IMG/VR virus record: IMGVR_UViG_3300010412_000066
Location: 1 to 27,772 of that record
DNA: 27,772 bases
Source: a virus
Direction: 5' to 3' (one strand)
The position numbers and the translations under genes are program-made. Below the pieces are notes generated by a model. It was not told where the DNA came from, searched no databases, and was given only the letters and a program-made list of their open reading frames with translations. Positions 1-9,249 of the stretch are shown here, piece by piece. The first letter of the stretch is position 1, and each line of letters starts with the position of its first letter.

Positions 1-1965
1 GAGCTTAGAAATACTTTCAATGACGAATCTTCTATAGCTGGCAAACTAGACAGAGCGCTTTCAGGAAAATTGTTTACAGAGGGAGGCAAGGAAGTACTGA
101 CTAGACTTACAGATAAGATAACAGATTCACATGGCAATAAGAAGGGGATGGGGTGGCTCTTTGATGAGACATACAAGAAATATATGGTCGGCGAGGATGC
201 CATAACCGCTTTCTTGAAGAGCTATGGACAATATTGCATAAAGTGCGCTATGCAAGTGAAGCAGTGTAAATGTCCGTGTCCTAAGTGCAAGAGGATAGGT
301 GAGTCTTGTACATGCAAAGACACAGAAAGATTTACCAATGACTTAAGGCAATTTGCAGAGCAATATAATATGCTTGAGATTCGTGATAACATAGGTAATA
401 TTAAGGCAGAGATAGCAGAGCTGGAGGCCAAACCTACGGATCATTCTGAGTGGGCAGCTAACATCAGAGAGAGGGAAGAGGCAGAAAAGGAGAGGCGCCT
501 AGGATCTCTTAAAAAGCAATTGAAGTCATACGTTACGTCTTGGGCGTCTGCGTTCTTGGACGAGATAGAAAAGACAACGCCCCAAAAAGTAGAAAAGGAT
601 CTAGAAAAGCGTGCCAGCGCCATCGAGAGGCTCGAAAAGAGCATTGTATCTGCCACATCCGTAATGAAGAAGAGGCAGGAGAAAAAGCTGGATGTGGGCA
701 GTCTGCAGATGTCCATAGACACCAATAAGATAAAGTTAGAGCAGATGAAGGTTGATTTAAGTATAATGCAGAGATTCTACGATACTGTAAATAAATATTT
801 CGAGGCAAAGATTCAGGGGAAAGAGCCATTCAGTAATAGAGACGAATTAAATGACACTGCAGTTTCATTCGCGCCGCTTACTGCCGATAAGCATATGAAG
901 ATGATCAGGATGCGAACTGCTCTAGGTGAAAAAATGCGTCCCGGTAAGCTGGAAAGAATGGATACATTAGAGTCGCCCATTGAAAGAAAACTGTACGAAA
1001 TGGCACGCAAGAATCTATTGCTTATGGATTATTCTTCTGTCATTAACAGGTCTAGTATTCCAGGTGCGAATAAAGAGCGTCGTCGTCCTGGCAGTGTCAC
1101 TGTTGCATCAGACAACGTCGAAGAAATGATGAGCGAAGTTCAGGCAAAGGCAAATATACACAAGCACATCTCCATGTATTATGCTATGGGCAATATCTGG
1201 GTGCTATTGATGCGCGGTGCCGCTGGTAAGATCTCTGAAGACGATAGGCTGAAAGCTATCTCTTCGTATAAGCAGTTCCTAATTGCCGAGGCGCACGGCA
1301 TCGCTAAGTGGTACAACGATGCTTTCATCAAGAAGATCGACGCGCACGGATTAGCCAAGGCGTTTGCCGCCGGCATAAAGTCCGAAGAGACAAGCATTAT
1401 ACACGTCGATGAGGAAAAATTGGCAGCCAACGCAGAGGAAATAGCACTATCTGTTGCCACAGGGGAGGACGTGGGCGGGTTCAACTTTATGATCGGTCAG
1501 AACGCTGCGTACTATCTATTCCCACTACAGAATAGGGACCTGTTGAGAGAGCTGTTGAGCGGAGATGTGTTGTCTTGTACTAAGATAGAAAGTAACGAGG
1601 TCCTAAGAAAGGCTCTCGGTATGTCAGACACACAAATCGAATTCGCGCAGCGCAACATAAATAACAGCCTGTATTACGAGCTGTTTATGAGATCGCACCC
1701 AGAGGATGTCAATAGGGTTGGTGCCGCCCATACTGTCTCGTACACCAACCAGGGAGAGTTATCGCAGTCTCTATTCATCGACAGGGTAATCGCCGCATCA
1801 GACAACACCGACACTGGCGTAGCTATGGCACCAGATGAAGAGGATATTATAACAAGGCGTGGGAGTGTGGATCCATTTAACAGATTGATGTCACCCAGGT
1901 TTATGAGGCTGACTAAGCCTACGGGGAGTCGGAGGATACCGCTATGGGCAAAAGATACGAAGTAA
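1..1965 (+). CDS. Unrecognised coiled-coil protein with Cys-rich cluster (5'-truncated)
   Basis: The reading frame is open from base 1, so the gene starts upstream of the window; a TTG at 70 is only the first start-like codon inside it. About 654 residues are visible. A cysteine cluster (roughly bases 235-315, including CPCPKC and CTCK) resembles a small zinc-binding knuckle. It is followed by a long charged, Lys/Glu-rich stretch (roughly bases 330-830) that looks like coiled coil, then a mixed alpha-helical C-terminal half. No signal peptide or membrane segment is seen. Its end overlaps the next gene by 22 bases, and the pair lies directly before the large terminase, which suggests a packaging or virion role by position only. 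I do not recognise the family. Confidence 0.8.
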   Translation, partial: ELRNTFNDESSIAGKLDRALSGKLFTEGGKEVLTRLTDKITDSHGNKKGMGWLFDETYKKYMVGEDAITAFLKSYGQYCIKCAMQVKQCKCPCPKCKRIGESCTCKDTERFTNDLRQFAEQYNMLEIRDNIGNIKAEIAELEAKPTDHSEWAANIREREEAEKERRLGSLKKQLKSYVTSWASAFLDEIEKTTPQKVEKDLEKRASAIERLEKSIVSATSVMKKRQEKKLDVGSLQMSIDTNKIKLEQMKVDLSIMQRFYDTVNKYFEAKIQGKEPFSNRDELNDTAVSFAPLTADKHMKMIRMRTALGEKMRPGKLERMDTLESPIERKLYEMARKNLLLMDYSSVINRSSIPGANKERRRPGSVTVASDNVEEMMSEVQAKANIHKHISMYYAMGNIWVLLMRGAAGKISEDDRLKAISSYKQFLIAEAHGIAKWYNDAFIKKIDAHGLAKAFAAGIKSEETSIIHVDEEKLAANAEEIALSVATGEDVGGFNFMIGQNAAYYLFPLQNRDLLRELLSGDVLSCTKIESNEVLRKALGMSDTQIEFAQRNINNSLYYELFMRSHPEDVNRVGAAHTVSYTNQGELSQSLFIDRVIAASDNTDTGVAMAPDEEDIITRRGSVDPFNRLMSPRFMRLTKPTGSRRIPLWAKDTK

Positions 1966-2654
1966 CTGAACCTATTATAATCAATGTATTCGATGCACCA
2001 GTGGAGGATGTCGGTAAGGCTACGGCTCCAGGTGATGACGTTCAGTCTGCTCCCGGTGTGTTGCCAGGTTCTCCCACTGGCTCCTCCTCTAGGGCTGCTT
2101 CATTAAGCCTTATGAAAGCAGTGACATCGTCCGATCTAGAAAAGAAATTATTGATGCTTAAAATAGCGGTGTTTGAAAATGATGGTGAGTCTAGTAAGAA
2201 GATGAAGAACATACGGAAGGATTGGGTCAAGGAAATAGATGATGTCTCTGAGTTGTGCGAGCTGTCGGATAAAGATAGGAAAAAGCTTGCAGAGATGCTA
2301 TTCGATGATTTTGTCTCCTTTGTTTTTTCTCGCGATAATCTCCACAAAAACTCTGATGATCTTAGAGCACTATTGGATAAGCTATCAAGGATAGAGGCAG
2401 CTAGGGAAGCGTTCTTCGGAATAAATGGACTTCCTGGAGGCTTCATAGAAAAGGTTTTCAGTGCGTCGTCCCCAGTCTTTGGGCTGATGTCCGAGATAAT
2501 AGAGTTATACCATGACGATTCATTTAGAAATAGTATGAGGAGATATGTCGATGACGCGTTTAGTTCTGAGATGGCATCGCCAGAAATGGGGGCAGACGAT
2601 GATGTTTCTGACGCTCCAGCTGGATCTCTGCTGTCGCGCCAAGATATTACATAA
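1944..2654 (+). CDS. Unrecognised acidic protein upstream of terminase
   Basis: This is a 236-residue acidic protein. The ATG at 1944 is preceded by GGAGGA at 1931-1936 with normal spacing, which supports this start even though it lies inside the preceding gene. The first ~50 residues are rich in Pro, Ala, Gly and Ser and probably disordered. The rest is charged and predicted helical by composition, and the last ~25 residues are acidic and again low in complexity. The stop overlaps the terminase start by one base (TAATG), so the two are probably translationally coupled. Small terminase subunits are often encoded just before TerL, but I see no DNA-binding helix-turn-helix, so that role would be a guess. 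Confidence 0.75.
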   Translation: MGKRYEVTEPIIINVFDAPVEDVGKATAPGDDVQSAPGVLPGSPTGSSSRAASLSLMKAVTSSDLEKKLLMLKIAVFENDGESSKKMKNIRKDWVKEIDDVSELCELSDKDRKKLAEMLFDDFVSFVFSRDNLHKNSDDLRALLDKLSRIEAAREAFFGINGLPGGFIEKVFSASSPVFGLMSEIIELYHDDSFRNSMRRYVDDAFSSEMASPEMGADDDVSDAPAGSLLSRQDIT

Positions 2655-4642
2655 TGTCTAAGCTAATTAGATGTAGTATATGCAAAAAAGCACCACCAAT
2701 AGCTGGTTCGGACCTATGTCCGGACTGTGCTGCTTTTAAGTTTAACGACCCGAACGAAGCCCAGATAGTTACGGTTGAAGCCGATAGGGGTCTGCTATCA
2801 GATATAACTGCGTCTTTTGAAGATATAGACGCTATTACGTGGTGTGAGAAATATATACAGTTGCCAGATAGCGACAGGCCATTTAAGATTAGAGAGGTTG
2901 GTAGGGAATACCTCATCGAGCCCATCAAGTACATTACCACAGAGGCTTTGCAAAAGGACGGTCAGCCAGCAGTCATACTAAAGGGACGTCAGGTTGGTAT
3001 GTCTGTTTCGCTTGTGTCCACATATATGTATATGATTAGCTGTGGCCTCTATAGTAATCTTCGTATACTCCACGCATTTCCATCATTGCTGCCAACTTCC
3101 GAATTTCATAAGACTAAAATAGAGCCTATGATAAGCAAGTCTGACTTCATACGAAGAAGAAAATATACAGAAGATACAATGAATTATAGTGAAGAATCTA
3201 AGAAGTTAAATGCGAAACCCAAGAACGTGGGCACTTGGACTGACCACTTGAAAGAATTCCAAGGAAATAATATGTTAAGTATAAATGCTACTGCAAAAGA
3301 CGCTGGGCGCTTGCGCGCACAGACGTTTCATATTATATTCTTTGATGAAGTGCAAGATATGACGAGGAAAGCTATCGAAAACGTCGAAGAAACGCTAACT
3401 ACGTCTCCTTACGGCCCGCCAGGTCTTGGTGTGCGGGTGTATTTCGGTACACCATTCTTAGAGGGTAGTAACTTTCATTTACTGTGGGAAGACAGCGATA
3501 AGAGGTATTATCATCCTAGGTGCCACACATGCGGGAAAACCTATGAGTTCTATACCTACGGAAGCGATAGCTGGGAAAGCGTTTGGATAGAGGGCTTTAT
3601 GTTTAAGTGTCCTCACTGCGGTGCGCTAGAGGATAAGCGTGAGGCCATGAAAGACGGTGAGTGGGTCCCATCTAATCCGGATGGAAATAAGAGGGGCTAT
3701 CACTTTAACCAGTTATATACGCCGGACATACCAAAGGAAGCTATTATGATGAAGAAAAAAGATAAGCTTCCAGCGCAGTTTAAAAATGAGGTACTTGGTG
3801 AGTTCTATGGCGGTGTATTAAGTAGCGAGTCTTATCACGATCTAGTGTTGTCGTGTGCCAATGAAAACGAAACATATCTTGATTTTATAGAGCCATATGT
3901 CAATCCAGTTGTAGCTCTTGGGGTTGATTGGGGCGGCAAGGTTGACGAAAGGTCTTTAGACGGTTCGTGGACCGTAGCGCTAGTTATGACACAGAATGAA
4001 GGTAAGTATTATATAAGGCATATGGAAAGGTTAGAGACAAAAGATCCCCAGGAACAGATTGAAAGGATCAAGACGCTGTTCTCTAAATATGCCGTATTGC
4101 AAGGCGTCGGAGATATGGGATACGGCCAGGATAAGGTCTGGGACCTACAGGCCGAGTATGGTCGCAGGTTTATGGGATGCCACAGCGTTCAATCAAAGAA
4201 CGTATACACATTCAATGATACGGCCATTCCTCCATTTATTAGCGTCAATAAGGACATGGTAATTGATGAGATACTTGCAAACTTCCGTAGCGGGAAGTTT
4301 GTTCTTCCTTACAAAACAGATAAGGATCAAATGCTTACTGAAATGCTGGCAGCTGAGGTGGCCGGTATTATGCCCGCCGAGAAAATTGTTGGTGGCGCTA
4401 GAGTAAGAACATACGTTAGGCGTGGGTCTCAGACGATTGACTCGCTGATGTCCCTGATGTACGCATATGTGGCGCTGAGATTTAATGTGTCTGGCGGGTT
4501 CTCAAACGCACTCGTCCAGTCATATGGCGGCGATAGGCAGATGCCTATACCCCGCCGCGCCGGATCAGTTTCTAAGCAGATTATAAACAGGATGATTGGT
4601 TCCACTCGTGGCATGGGGCCGATTAGTAGACATAAGAGATAG
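2654..4642 (+). CDS. terL: Terminase large subunit (packaging ATPase-nuclease)
   Basis: This is the motor that translocates phage DNA into the prohead and cuts the concatemer. Of its 662 residues, an N-terminal C7-x2-C10/C22-x2-C25 zinc finger comes first. The Walker A-like KGRQVGMS (residues 110-117) and a hydrophobic strand ending in D231-E232 (Walker B) form the ATPase. A second zinc ribbon (C290, C293, C319, C322) sits between the ATPase and nuclease, as in lambda gpA-type terminases. The RNase H-like nuclease shows acidic residues D425 (GVDWGG), D487 (GDMGYG) and D596 (TIDSLM) in the expected order. Length and domain order fit a complete protein. The start overlaps the previous stop by one base, and the portal gene follows 9 bases after the stop. 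Confidence 0.95.
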   Translation: MSKLIRCSICKKAPPIAGSDLCPDCAAFKFNDPNEAQIVTVEADRGLLSDITASFEDIDAITWCEKYIQLPDSDRPFKIREVGREYLIEPIKYITTEALQKDGQPAVILKGRQVGMSVSLVSTYMYMISCGLYSNLRILHAFPSLLPTSEFHKTKIEPMISKSDFIRRRKYTEDTMNYSEESKKLNAKPKNVGTWTDHLKEFQGNNMLSINATAKDAGRLRAQTFHIIFFDEVQDMTRKAIENVEETLTTSPYGPPGLGVRVYFGTPFLEGSNFHLLWEDSDKRYYHPRCHTCGKTYEFYTYGSDSWESVWIEGFMFKCPHCGALEDKREAMKDGEWVPSNPDGNKRGYHFNQLYTPDIPKEAIMMKKKDKLPAQFKNEVLGEFYGGVLSSESYHDLVLSCANENETYLDFIEPYVNPVVALGVDWGGKVDERSLDGSWTVALVMTQNEGKYYIRHMERLETKDPQEQIERIKTLFSKYAVLQGVGDMGYGQDKVWDLQAEYGRRFMGCHSVQSKNVYTFNDTAIPPFISVNKDMVIDEILANFRSGKFVLPYKTDKDQMLTEMLAAEVAGIMPAEKIVGGARVRTYVRRGSQTIDSLMSLMYAYVALRFNVSGGFSNALVQSYGGDRQMPIPRRAGSVSKQIINRMIGSTRGMGPISRHKR

Positions 4643-4651
4643 GAGCATATA

Positions 4652-7486
4652 ATGTCTGATGACAAAAAAGATTTTGATGTAATGAGTGAGCTATCCCCGC
4701 ATAGGAGGGAGAAGCTGTCGGAGGAACGACAAACCATTCTGGTTAAACCCAAAAAGAATGCGACTGGCGCTGGGGATGACGATCACACCATGCCGAAGTC
4801 GGCTTCGGCAAGTACTGGTAAGCTTGCTTCTATCGGTGGTAACTACAAATTTGGTATCGCCGGTGGCGGCGATACTGTTTCTGCCACGTCTGTTAGGACT
4901 ATGCCAAGAGTATATTCTCCGCTGTTTGAGCTTTCTAATTTACAGCTCCCAAGAGATAGGAGAACACTCAACGCGTGGTGCAGGCACTTCTATGCAACGC
5001 ATCCACTAGTTAGAAATTGCATCAGCCTCCACGCCACGTTCCCAATATCCAGATTCCAGTTCTCTGTAGATGACTATCAGATCCTTAAAGAAACTGAGGA
5101 TTTAGCAGAAGAGATGCGCCTGACGTCGGTATTGTATTCTACGGCGCTTACTTACTGGCTCTTAGGAGAAGCTTTTCCCTACGGAGATTGGGACGAGAAT
5201 AACAAAAAATGGCGCCGGTGGGTTATTCATAATCCAGATTATATAGATGTGAAATATTCTACGGTAATGATGGAACCGATCATTACTTTGCAACCAGATG
5301 ATACTCTTAAGAGAATTGTACGTGGAGCTAATGCTAGAGATAGATATATTAGAGCCACGTTACCTAAAGAGATCATCTACTATATTTCGAGGGGTATGAA
5401 TATCCCCCTGGACAATTTCAACGTAACACACCTCAAGTCTTTGTCTGAGCCGTATGACCATCGCGGTACGTCCATTATCGCATCGTGCTTCAAAGATCTT
5501 ATGCTTTACGATCTATTGCGAGAGAGCGAATATGCCCAGGCCAGCAACATGATCAACCCTTTAACTTTGGTAAAGCTTGGTGATCCGCTCGGTAGGTGGC
5601 GCCCATCGGATGCAGACATAGCACAATTCCAAGATCTATTTGTCGATCTGCAGTTTGATCTTGATCCAAAGATCATCACCCACGGCGCAGTGTCAATCGA
5701 AAAGATTGGTAACACCGGAACTATAGTGGACACGGCAACTAAAATGGACCGTATCGAAAAGAACATCTTTAGCGGTCTTATGGTTCCACCTGCGCTGGTA
5801 ACCGGTGAGGGCCCCAACTATTGCTATGACGAAGAGACTGAGACGCTAACTGATGGCGGATTCAAAAGATATGACGAGATAGGCCCATCAGATAAAATCG
5901 CCACGTATAATCCTGATACTGGTGATTTAGAATATCACCACTACAAAGAAAAGATAGTGTCAAAGTATACCGGTAATATGGTTCGCTTTAAGACCCATTT
6001 TATAGACATGATGGTAACGCCAAACCATAAGATGTATGTCCAGGAGAGGTGTGATAATGGAGAGAAGCCTTGGATTATCAAGGAGGCTTCTCAGGTTCGC
6101 CTTAGAAGTAAGACCAAGGCGCACGTGAACTGGAAGGGGGAGACCCCTAAAGACATACGATTCGGAGGATTTAATTTTACCACCGATCAGTTCATCTCAC
6201 TTCTTCTATACACATGGACTAGGTCCAAGATAGTAGAGAAGGATGGAAAAGAATTATTAGCATTTTCTGCTCCTCCGTTAGGCCCATCCGTGGCATGGAG
6301 AGATGCCATGGAGCCACTAGGTGCTGTGTACTCTAAGGAGTTTAGGGCATATCTAGTGGATAGCCCAGAGCTAAAAGAGGCGTGTCTTAGCCAAATGTCT
6401 AATAGTTTTCATTCCTGGAAGATCCCAAGACTAATAGGTGATTGGGCAGTAGAGGATATAGAGCATGCCATAGAGCGTATCATGGCAGTGCTCGCGCGCC
6501 ATAAGTATGTGAAGACAGTGCGTGGCGGAGGCCAGCTTATTACCAAGGCGTGGTTCTCTTCTTATGACAAATCTTTGTTAGACAACATGAGTGAGCTGTT
6601 CTTTAAATGCGGCTACTACACAAGAGTCTATTCGGAGTTCAAGAAGCGCACCGAGCGTATTATTTACAAAATGGTGTTCTCTAGAAAATCTAAGAATCGT
6701 GAGCCAGTCATAGATAATCATGAGCACGACATGCTGGAGCGCGGTAACAGATGTAAGTCAGAAGTCCCCTATGACGGTATCGTTTATTGTTTTGACGTTC
6801 CACCCAACCATCTGTTTGTCACCCGCAGAAATGGATGCGTTGCTATCCAGGGAAATAGCACCGCCAGTGTAAGCCTAGAGGTGTTGAGACAGAGATATCT
6901 GATGTTTAGAGACGAGATGGAATACTTTGTCAGACAAAAGGTATTGAGGCCAATAGCCGAGGCCAGAGACTGGAGTAAGATGGAGGGCGGAAAGAAAGTA
7001 TTAGTAATTCCTAAGGTGCAGTGGAATAAGCTAAACCTTAAGGATATCGCAGATTATATGAGCAAGGTGGCCGATGCCGTAAGCAAGCAGGCCGCATCTA
7101 AGGAATCGTTGCTTAGAGTATTAGATATGGATCCAGAGGAAGAGTATCTCCGACGCAGAAAGGAAATGATAGAGGAGGCGCGTCTTGCCAAAGAAAAGGC
7201 ATCTCTTGCCAATTACACTTTGGCAGAATTGGCGTCTATGGATGAGAACTCGACTATCGAGGATAGAGCACCAGCTATCCCCGCCCAGCCAGCCCCAGGA
7301 GCACCTCCTGGTGGTATGCCTGATTTGGGCGGTGGTCTTGGTGGTGCTCCTGAACTTGGTGGCGGTTTAGGTGGTGGGCCTGAAATCGGCGCGCCACCGG
7401 CAGGAGGAGAGGTCGGGGCACCGGCTGGAGAGGCGCCGCCAGCTGGCGGTGGTGGTGAAGCACCAGGAGGAGCACCACCGGTATAG
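4652..7486 (+). CDS. Portal protein interrupted by an intein
   Basis: The portal forms the dodecameric DNA entry ring of the head. The ATG at 4652 has TAGGAG upstream at good spacing. The 944-residue precursor has a disordered N-terminus and then a portal core beginning around residue 90 (LPRDRRTLNAWCRHFYATHP). A 345-residue intein occupies residues 391-735. The extein continues with STASVSLEVLRQRY, a portal-like helix, so the spliced product would be about 599 residues. The last ~70 residues are Pro/Gly/Ala-rich with GGGLGG-type repeats and are probably disordered. Position directly after TerL is the classic terminase-portal order. Assignment rests on context plus portal-like sequence around the junction; the intein call is stronger than any subfamily placement. 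Confidence 0.88.
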   Translation: MSDDKKDFDVMSELSPHRREKLSEERQTILVKPKKNATGAGDDDHTMPKSASASTGKLASIGGNYKFGIAGGGDTVSATSVRTMPRVYSPLFELSNLQLPRDRRTLNAWCRHFYATHPLVRNCISLHATFPISRFQFSVDDYQILKETEDLAEEMRLTSVLYSTALTYWLLGEAFPYGDWDENNKKWRRWVIHNPDYIDVKYSTVMMEPIITLQPDDTLKRIVRGANARDRYIRATLPKEIIYYISRGMNIPLDNFNVTHLKSLSEPYDHRGTSIIASCFKDLMLYDLLRESEYAQASNMINPLTLVKLGDPLGRWRPSDADIAQFQDLFVDLQFDLDPKIITHGAVSIEKIGNTGTIVDTATKMDRIEKNIFSGLMVPPALVTGEGPNYCYDEETETLTDGGFKRYDEIGPSDKIATYNPDTGDLEYHHYKEKIVSKYTGNMVRFKTHFIDMMVTPNHKMYVQERCDNGEKPWIIKEASQVRLRSKTKAHVNWKGETPKDIRFGGFNFTTDQFISLLLYTWTRSKIVEKDGKELLAFSAPPLGPSVAWRDAMEPLGAVYSKEFRAYLVDSPELKEACLSQMSNSFHSWKIPRLIGDWAVEDIEHAIERIMAVLARHKYVKTVRGGGQLITKAWFSSYDKSLLDNMSELFFKCGYYTRVYSEFKKRTERIIYKMVFSRKSKNREPVIDNHEHDMLERGNRCKSEVPYDGIVYCFDVPPNHLFVTRRNGCVAIQGNSTASVSLEVLRQRYLMFRDEMEYFVRQKVLRPIAEARDWSKMEGGKKVLVIPKVQWNKLNLKDIADYMSKVADAVSKQAASKESLLRVLDMDPEEEYLRRRKEMIEEARLAKEKASLANYTLAELASMDENSTIEDRAPAIPAQPAPGAPPGGMPDLGGGLGGAPELGGGLGGGPEIGAPPAGGEVGAPAGEAPPAGGGGEAPGGAPPV
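5822..6856 (+). other. Intein inside the portal, with degenerate LAGLIDADG domain
   Basis: The in-frame insert excises itself from the portal by protein splicing. It begins at Cys391 (CYDEETETLT, a typical Hint block A) and has the block B TPNH (T456, H459). Block F is CFDVPPNHLFV (H720), and it ends in Asn735 followed by extein Ser736. The penultimate residue is Gly rather than the usual His, as in some active inteins. The central ~150 residues align with a DOD homing endonuclease, but both catalytic acidic positions are lost. The first motif reads LLLYTWTRSKI, with Thr523 where Asp is expected. The second reads RIMAVLARHKYV, with His617 where Asp is expected. Splicing is therefore likely intact and endonuclease activity likely dead. 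Confidence 0.9.
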
Positions 7487-7505
7487 TTCTAGAAAAATCG
7501 CCCTA

Positions 7506-7513
7506 TATTAATA
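7506..7513 (+). promoter_or_regulatory. TATTAATA element, candidate promoter
   Basis: The palindromic octamer TATTAATA lies in the 46-base gap between portal and the next gene, 19 bases before the ATG at 7533. The same octamer occurs in three other positions in intergenic gaps or leaders of this window. Promoter function is inferred from recurrence and position only. Confidence 0.35.
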
Positions 7514-7532
7514 TTCCTATTATCATTTAGGA

Positions 7533-8588
7533 ATGCTATGCCCATTGGGGGACTGTGTGTCTAAAACTGCAATGAAAAGAGTTAAATTATTTAAGGGCGC
7601 AGCTTTAGAGGAAGGCAAGTCTAAAAGGATGGCAGAGCTGTCCTCTGCGATGAGGTCTAGTCTGACCACAAAGATGTCTGACCTTGAGAATAAGGCTGCA
7701 TCTTATGACGCAGATGTTAAAAAACCATTGACGCAAGCCAAGCAAGAATTAGATTCACTGAAGCAAATGGTGGATAGCAATCCGACAGAGGCGGTTAAGA
7801 AACTGTCTACTCTTCTTGGCATATCATCACCAGAACCGCCAGCTCCGCCAAAGCCAGAGGCACCAGCAGCTCCAGCTATCCCTGGGGCTGAAAAAGTTAC
7901 TGGGCCTCCCTCTCCTTCCGCGCAAAAGGAAGTAAAAGAGATGGGCGGAGACGTAAAGAACCAGATGGGGGAATTGTCTAACATATTGGAGCAAGCTCCT
8001 CAGGGAGCGCCTGGAGGTGGTGAACAGATGTCAACTAGCCAATTATCTTTGCGAGATGTGATAAAACTAGCGATAAGCAAGTCCGCTCAGGATCCACCGC
8101 TGCCATCTCCCACTCCAGCTGCTCCCCCTGCACCCCCAACGCCGGGTGCTCCACCGGCTCCAGACGCACAGGCGACAGCAATGGACACGCTTAAAATTCA
8201 TAGTATACCTACAATTTTAGGTGACCCATCTTCTAGTAAAGATGACAAATCATTGGTCGGTATAACCAGAGATTCCCTCAATCTAATAGACACTTTAGTT
8301 AAAGAAGAGTTAGACAATGGTCTAGTAAAAGGCAAGGAAGCTCCGGTGATAAGGATTCGTGATGCGGCCGATAACATTACAGAGGGGTCTCTCACTATAA
8401 ATCAGGCCCTAGACAATGCAGTAGAGTCTCTCAGAAATTTATGCCAGGCAGTTGAGTCCAATAACATATCTTCTGATGCTAAGAGTTTAGCTACTGCTTT
8501 GGGCGGTTTGAAAGACTATTTAAATAATAACTGGCCTAAGACTGAGGATATCGAAACTCAGAGTGTCCCAGAAAATAGTGAGGAATAA
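7533..8588 (+). CDS. Unrecognised protein with helical N-terminus and Pro/Ala linkers
   Basis: The protein is up to 351 residues. The start is uncertain: the ATG at 7533 has only a closely spaced TTAGGA, and an in-frame ATG at 7572 (MKRVKLFKGA) is an alternative giving 338 residues. A basic, helical N-terminal half that looks coiled-coil prone is followed by a Pro/Ala-rich linker (about residues 98-120). A short helical patch and a second Pro/Ala-rich linker (about residues 185-215) come next, then a ~130-residue C-terminal helical domain. It sits between portal and protease genes, so a head-assembly role is plausible. I recognise no family. Confidence 0.8.
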   Translation: MLCPLGDCVSKTAMKRVKLFKGAALEEGKSKRMAELSSAMRSSLTTKMSDLENKAASYDADVKKPLTQAKQELDSLKQMVDSNPTEAVKKLSTLLGISSPEPPAPPKPEAPAAPAIPGAEKVTGPPSPSAQKEVKEMGGDVKNQMGELSNILEQAPQGAPGGGEQMSTSQLSLRDVIKLAISKSAQDPPLPSPTPAAPPAPPTPGAPPAPDAQATAMDTLKIHSIPTILGDPSSSKDDKSLVGITRDSLNLIDTLVKEELDNGLVKGKEAPVIRIRDAADNITEGSLTINQALDNAVESLRNLCQAVESNNISSDAKSLATALGGLKDYLNNNWPKTEDIETQSVPENSEE

Positions 8589-8589
8589 A

Positions 8590-8790
8590 ATGCTTATTAA
8601 GACTGCAGTTTGTGAAGAAGCAATTTTATGTAAGCAGTGCAGCAGATATCATGCGCCTAACGTCGACTGCACTAAGGTATTTACTGCATCTGATGAACCG
8701 TCCGTGAATGGCGATATGGGCGAGTCTATTAATAGGAACAGTTCAGATGTTACATCTTTTGGCGCAAAAGGAGTGTCAAATGAGGAATAA
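8590..8790 (+). CDS. Small protein with a possible zinc knuckle
   Basis: The start is placed at the ATG at 8590 (MLIKTAVCEE), which has GAGGA just upstream and is one base past the previous stop. An in-frame upstream ATG at 8563 lies inside the preceding gene and has no comparable ribosome site. The 66-residue product has C-x2-C and a further Cys (ILCKQCSRYH...DC), suggesting a minimal metal-binding site, then a polar tail. Its first residues MLIKT are identical to those of the protease/scaffold gene at 9250, which supports this start. The stop overlaps the next gene. The function is unknown. Confidence 0.65.
   Translation: MLIKTAVCEEAILCKQCSRYHAPNVDCTKVFTASDEPSVNGDMGESINRNSSDVTSFGAKGVSNEE
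8727..8734 (+). promoter_or_regulatory. TATTAATA element inside small gene, upstream of 8780 start
   Basis: CTATTAATA occurs 45 bases before the ATG at 8780. It is inside the coding region of the small preceding gene, so it may be coincidental, but it shares the leading C with three other copies in the window. Confidence 0.25.
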
Positions 8791-9238
8791 GTTTAGTTTT
8801 GGGGAGCTTAGCCATATTATAGATGCTTCCAAGAAGCCTGATGTTGTAAAGATTGCTTCTGGCGACGGTGATAATGCCCCACTAGCCGAAGCAATGGAAT
8901 CCGTCTGTAGAGTTGCAGATGCTCTAGACGAGATGGGTAAATCAGAGCTGGCCGATGAGCTTATGACATCCGCTCAGAGGTTGGTTGCTGAGAAGATTAA
9001 GATAGCAGAAGAGGAAGACGACGAAGAGACCGGCGAAGAGGGCGGCGAAGAGGTCGATGAGGTAGAGGAAGTTATGACTGTTAAGTGCCCCCATTGTGAG
9101 AAAGACTTTGAAGTCGTTGTCGAGTACGAGGACGGAGATCTAGAGGTAGAGACTAAGGAAGAAGAGAAGAAAGAGATAGAAGAGGGCAAGGAAGAGTCTG
9201 GCGAGGGACATTCTACAGAAGGTCTTGAGGGCCTATAA
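8780..9238 (+). CDS. Acidic protein with AD-LD hairpin motif and zinc-ribbon half
   Basis: The start is set at the ATG at 8780, with AAAGGAG at 8767-8773; an earlier in-frame start at 8708 has no such site and would extend through the previous gene. The product is 152 residues. Near residues 42-69 it carries one copy of the recurrent two-helix motif (VADALDEMGKSELADEL), followed by a very acidic Glu-rich run. Next come CPHCEKDF, a single CxxC pair resembling half a zinc ribbon, and a Glu/Lys-rich tail. The high acidity could mimic DNA or suit a scaffold-associated role, but no family is recognised. It lies immediately before the protease/scaffold gene. Confidence 0.8.
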   Translation: MRNKFSFGELSHIIDASKKPDVVKIASGDGDNAPLAEAMESVCRVADALDEMGKSELADELMTSAQRLVAEKIKIAEEEDDEETGEEGGEEVDEVEEVMTVKCPHCEKDFEVVVEYEDGDLEVETKEEEKKEIEEGKEESGEGHSTEGLEGL

Positions 9239-9249
9239 GAGAGTGAAAG

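Noticed and set aside
1944-2654. Small terminase subunit
   Set aside because: Position fits, but no helix-turn-helix or other small-terminase feature can be seen; left as unrecognised.
5822-6856. Active homing endonuclease in the portal intein
   Set aside because: Both aligned LAGLIDADG catalytic Asp positions are replaced (Thr523 and His617).
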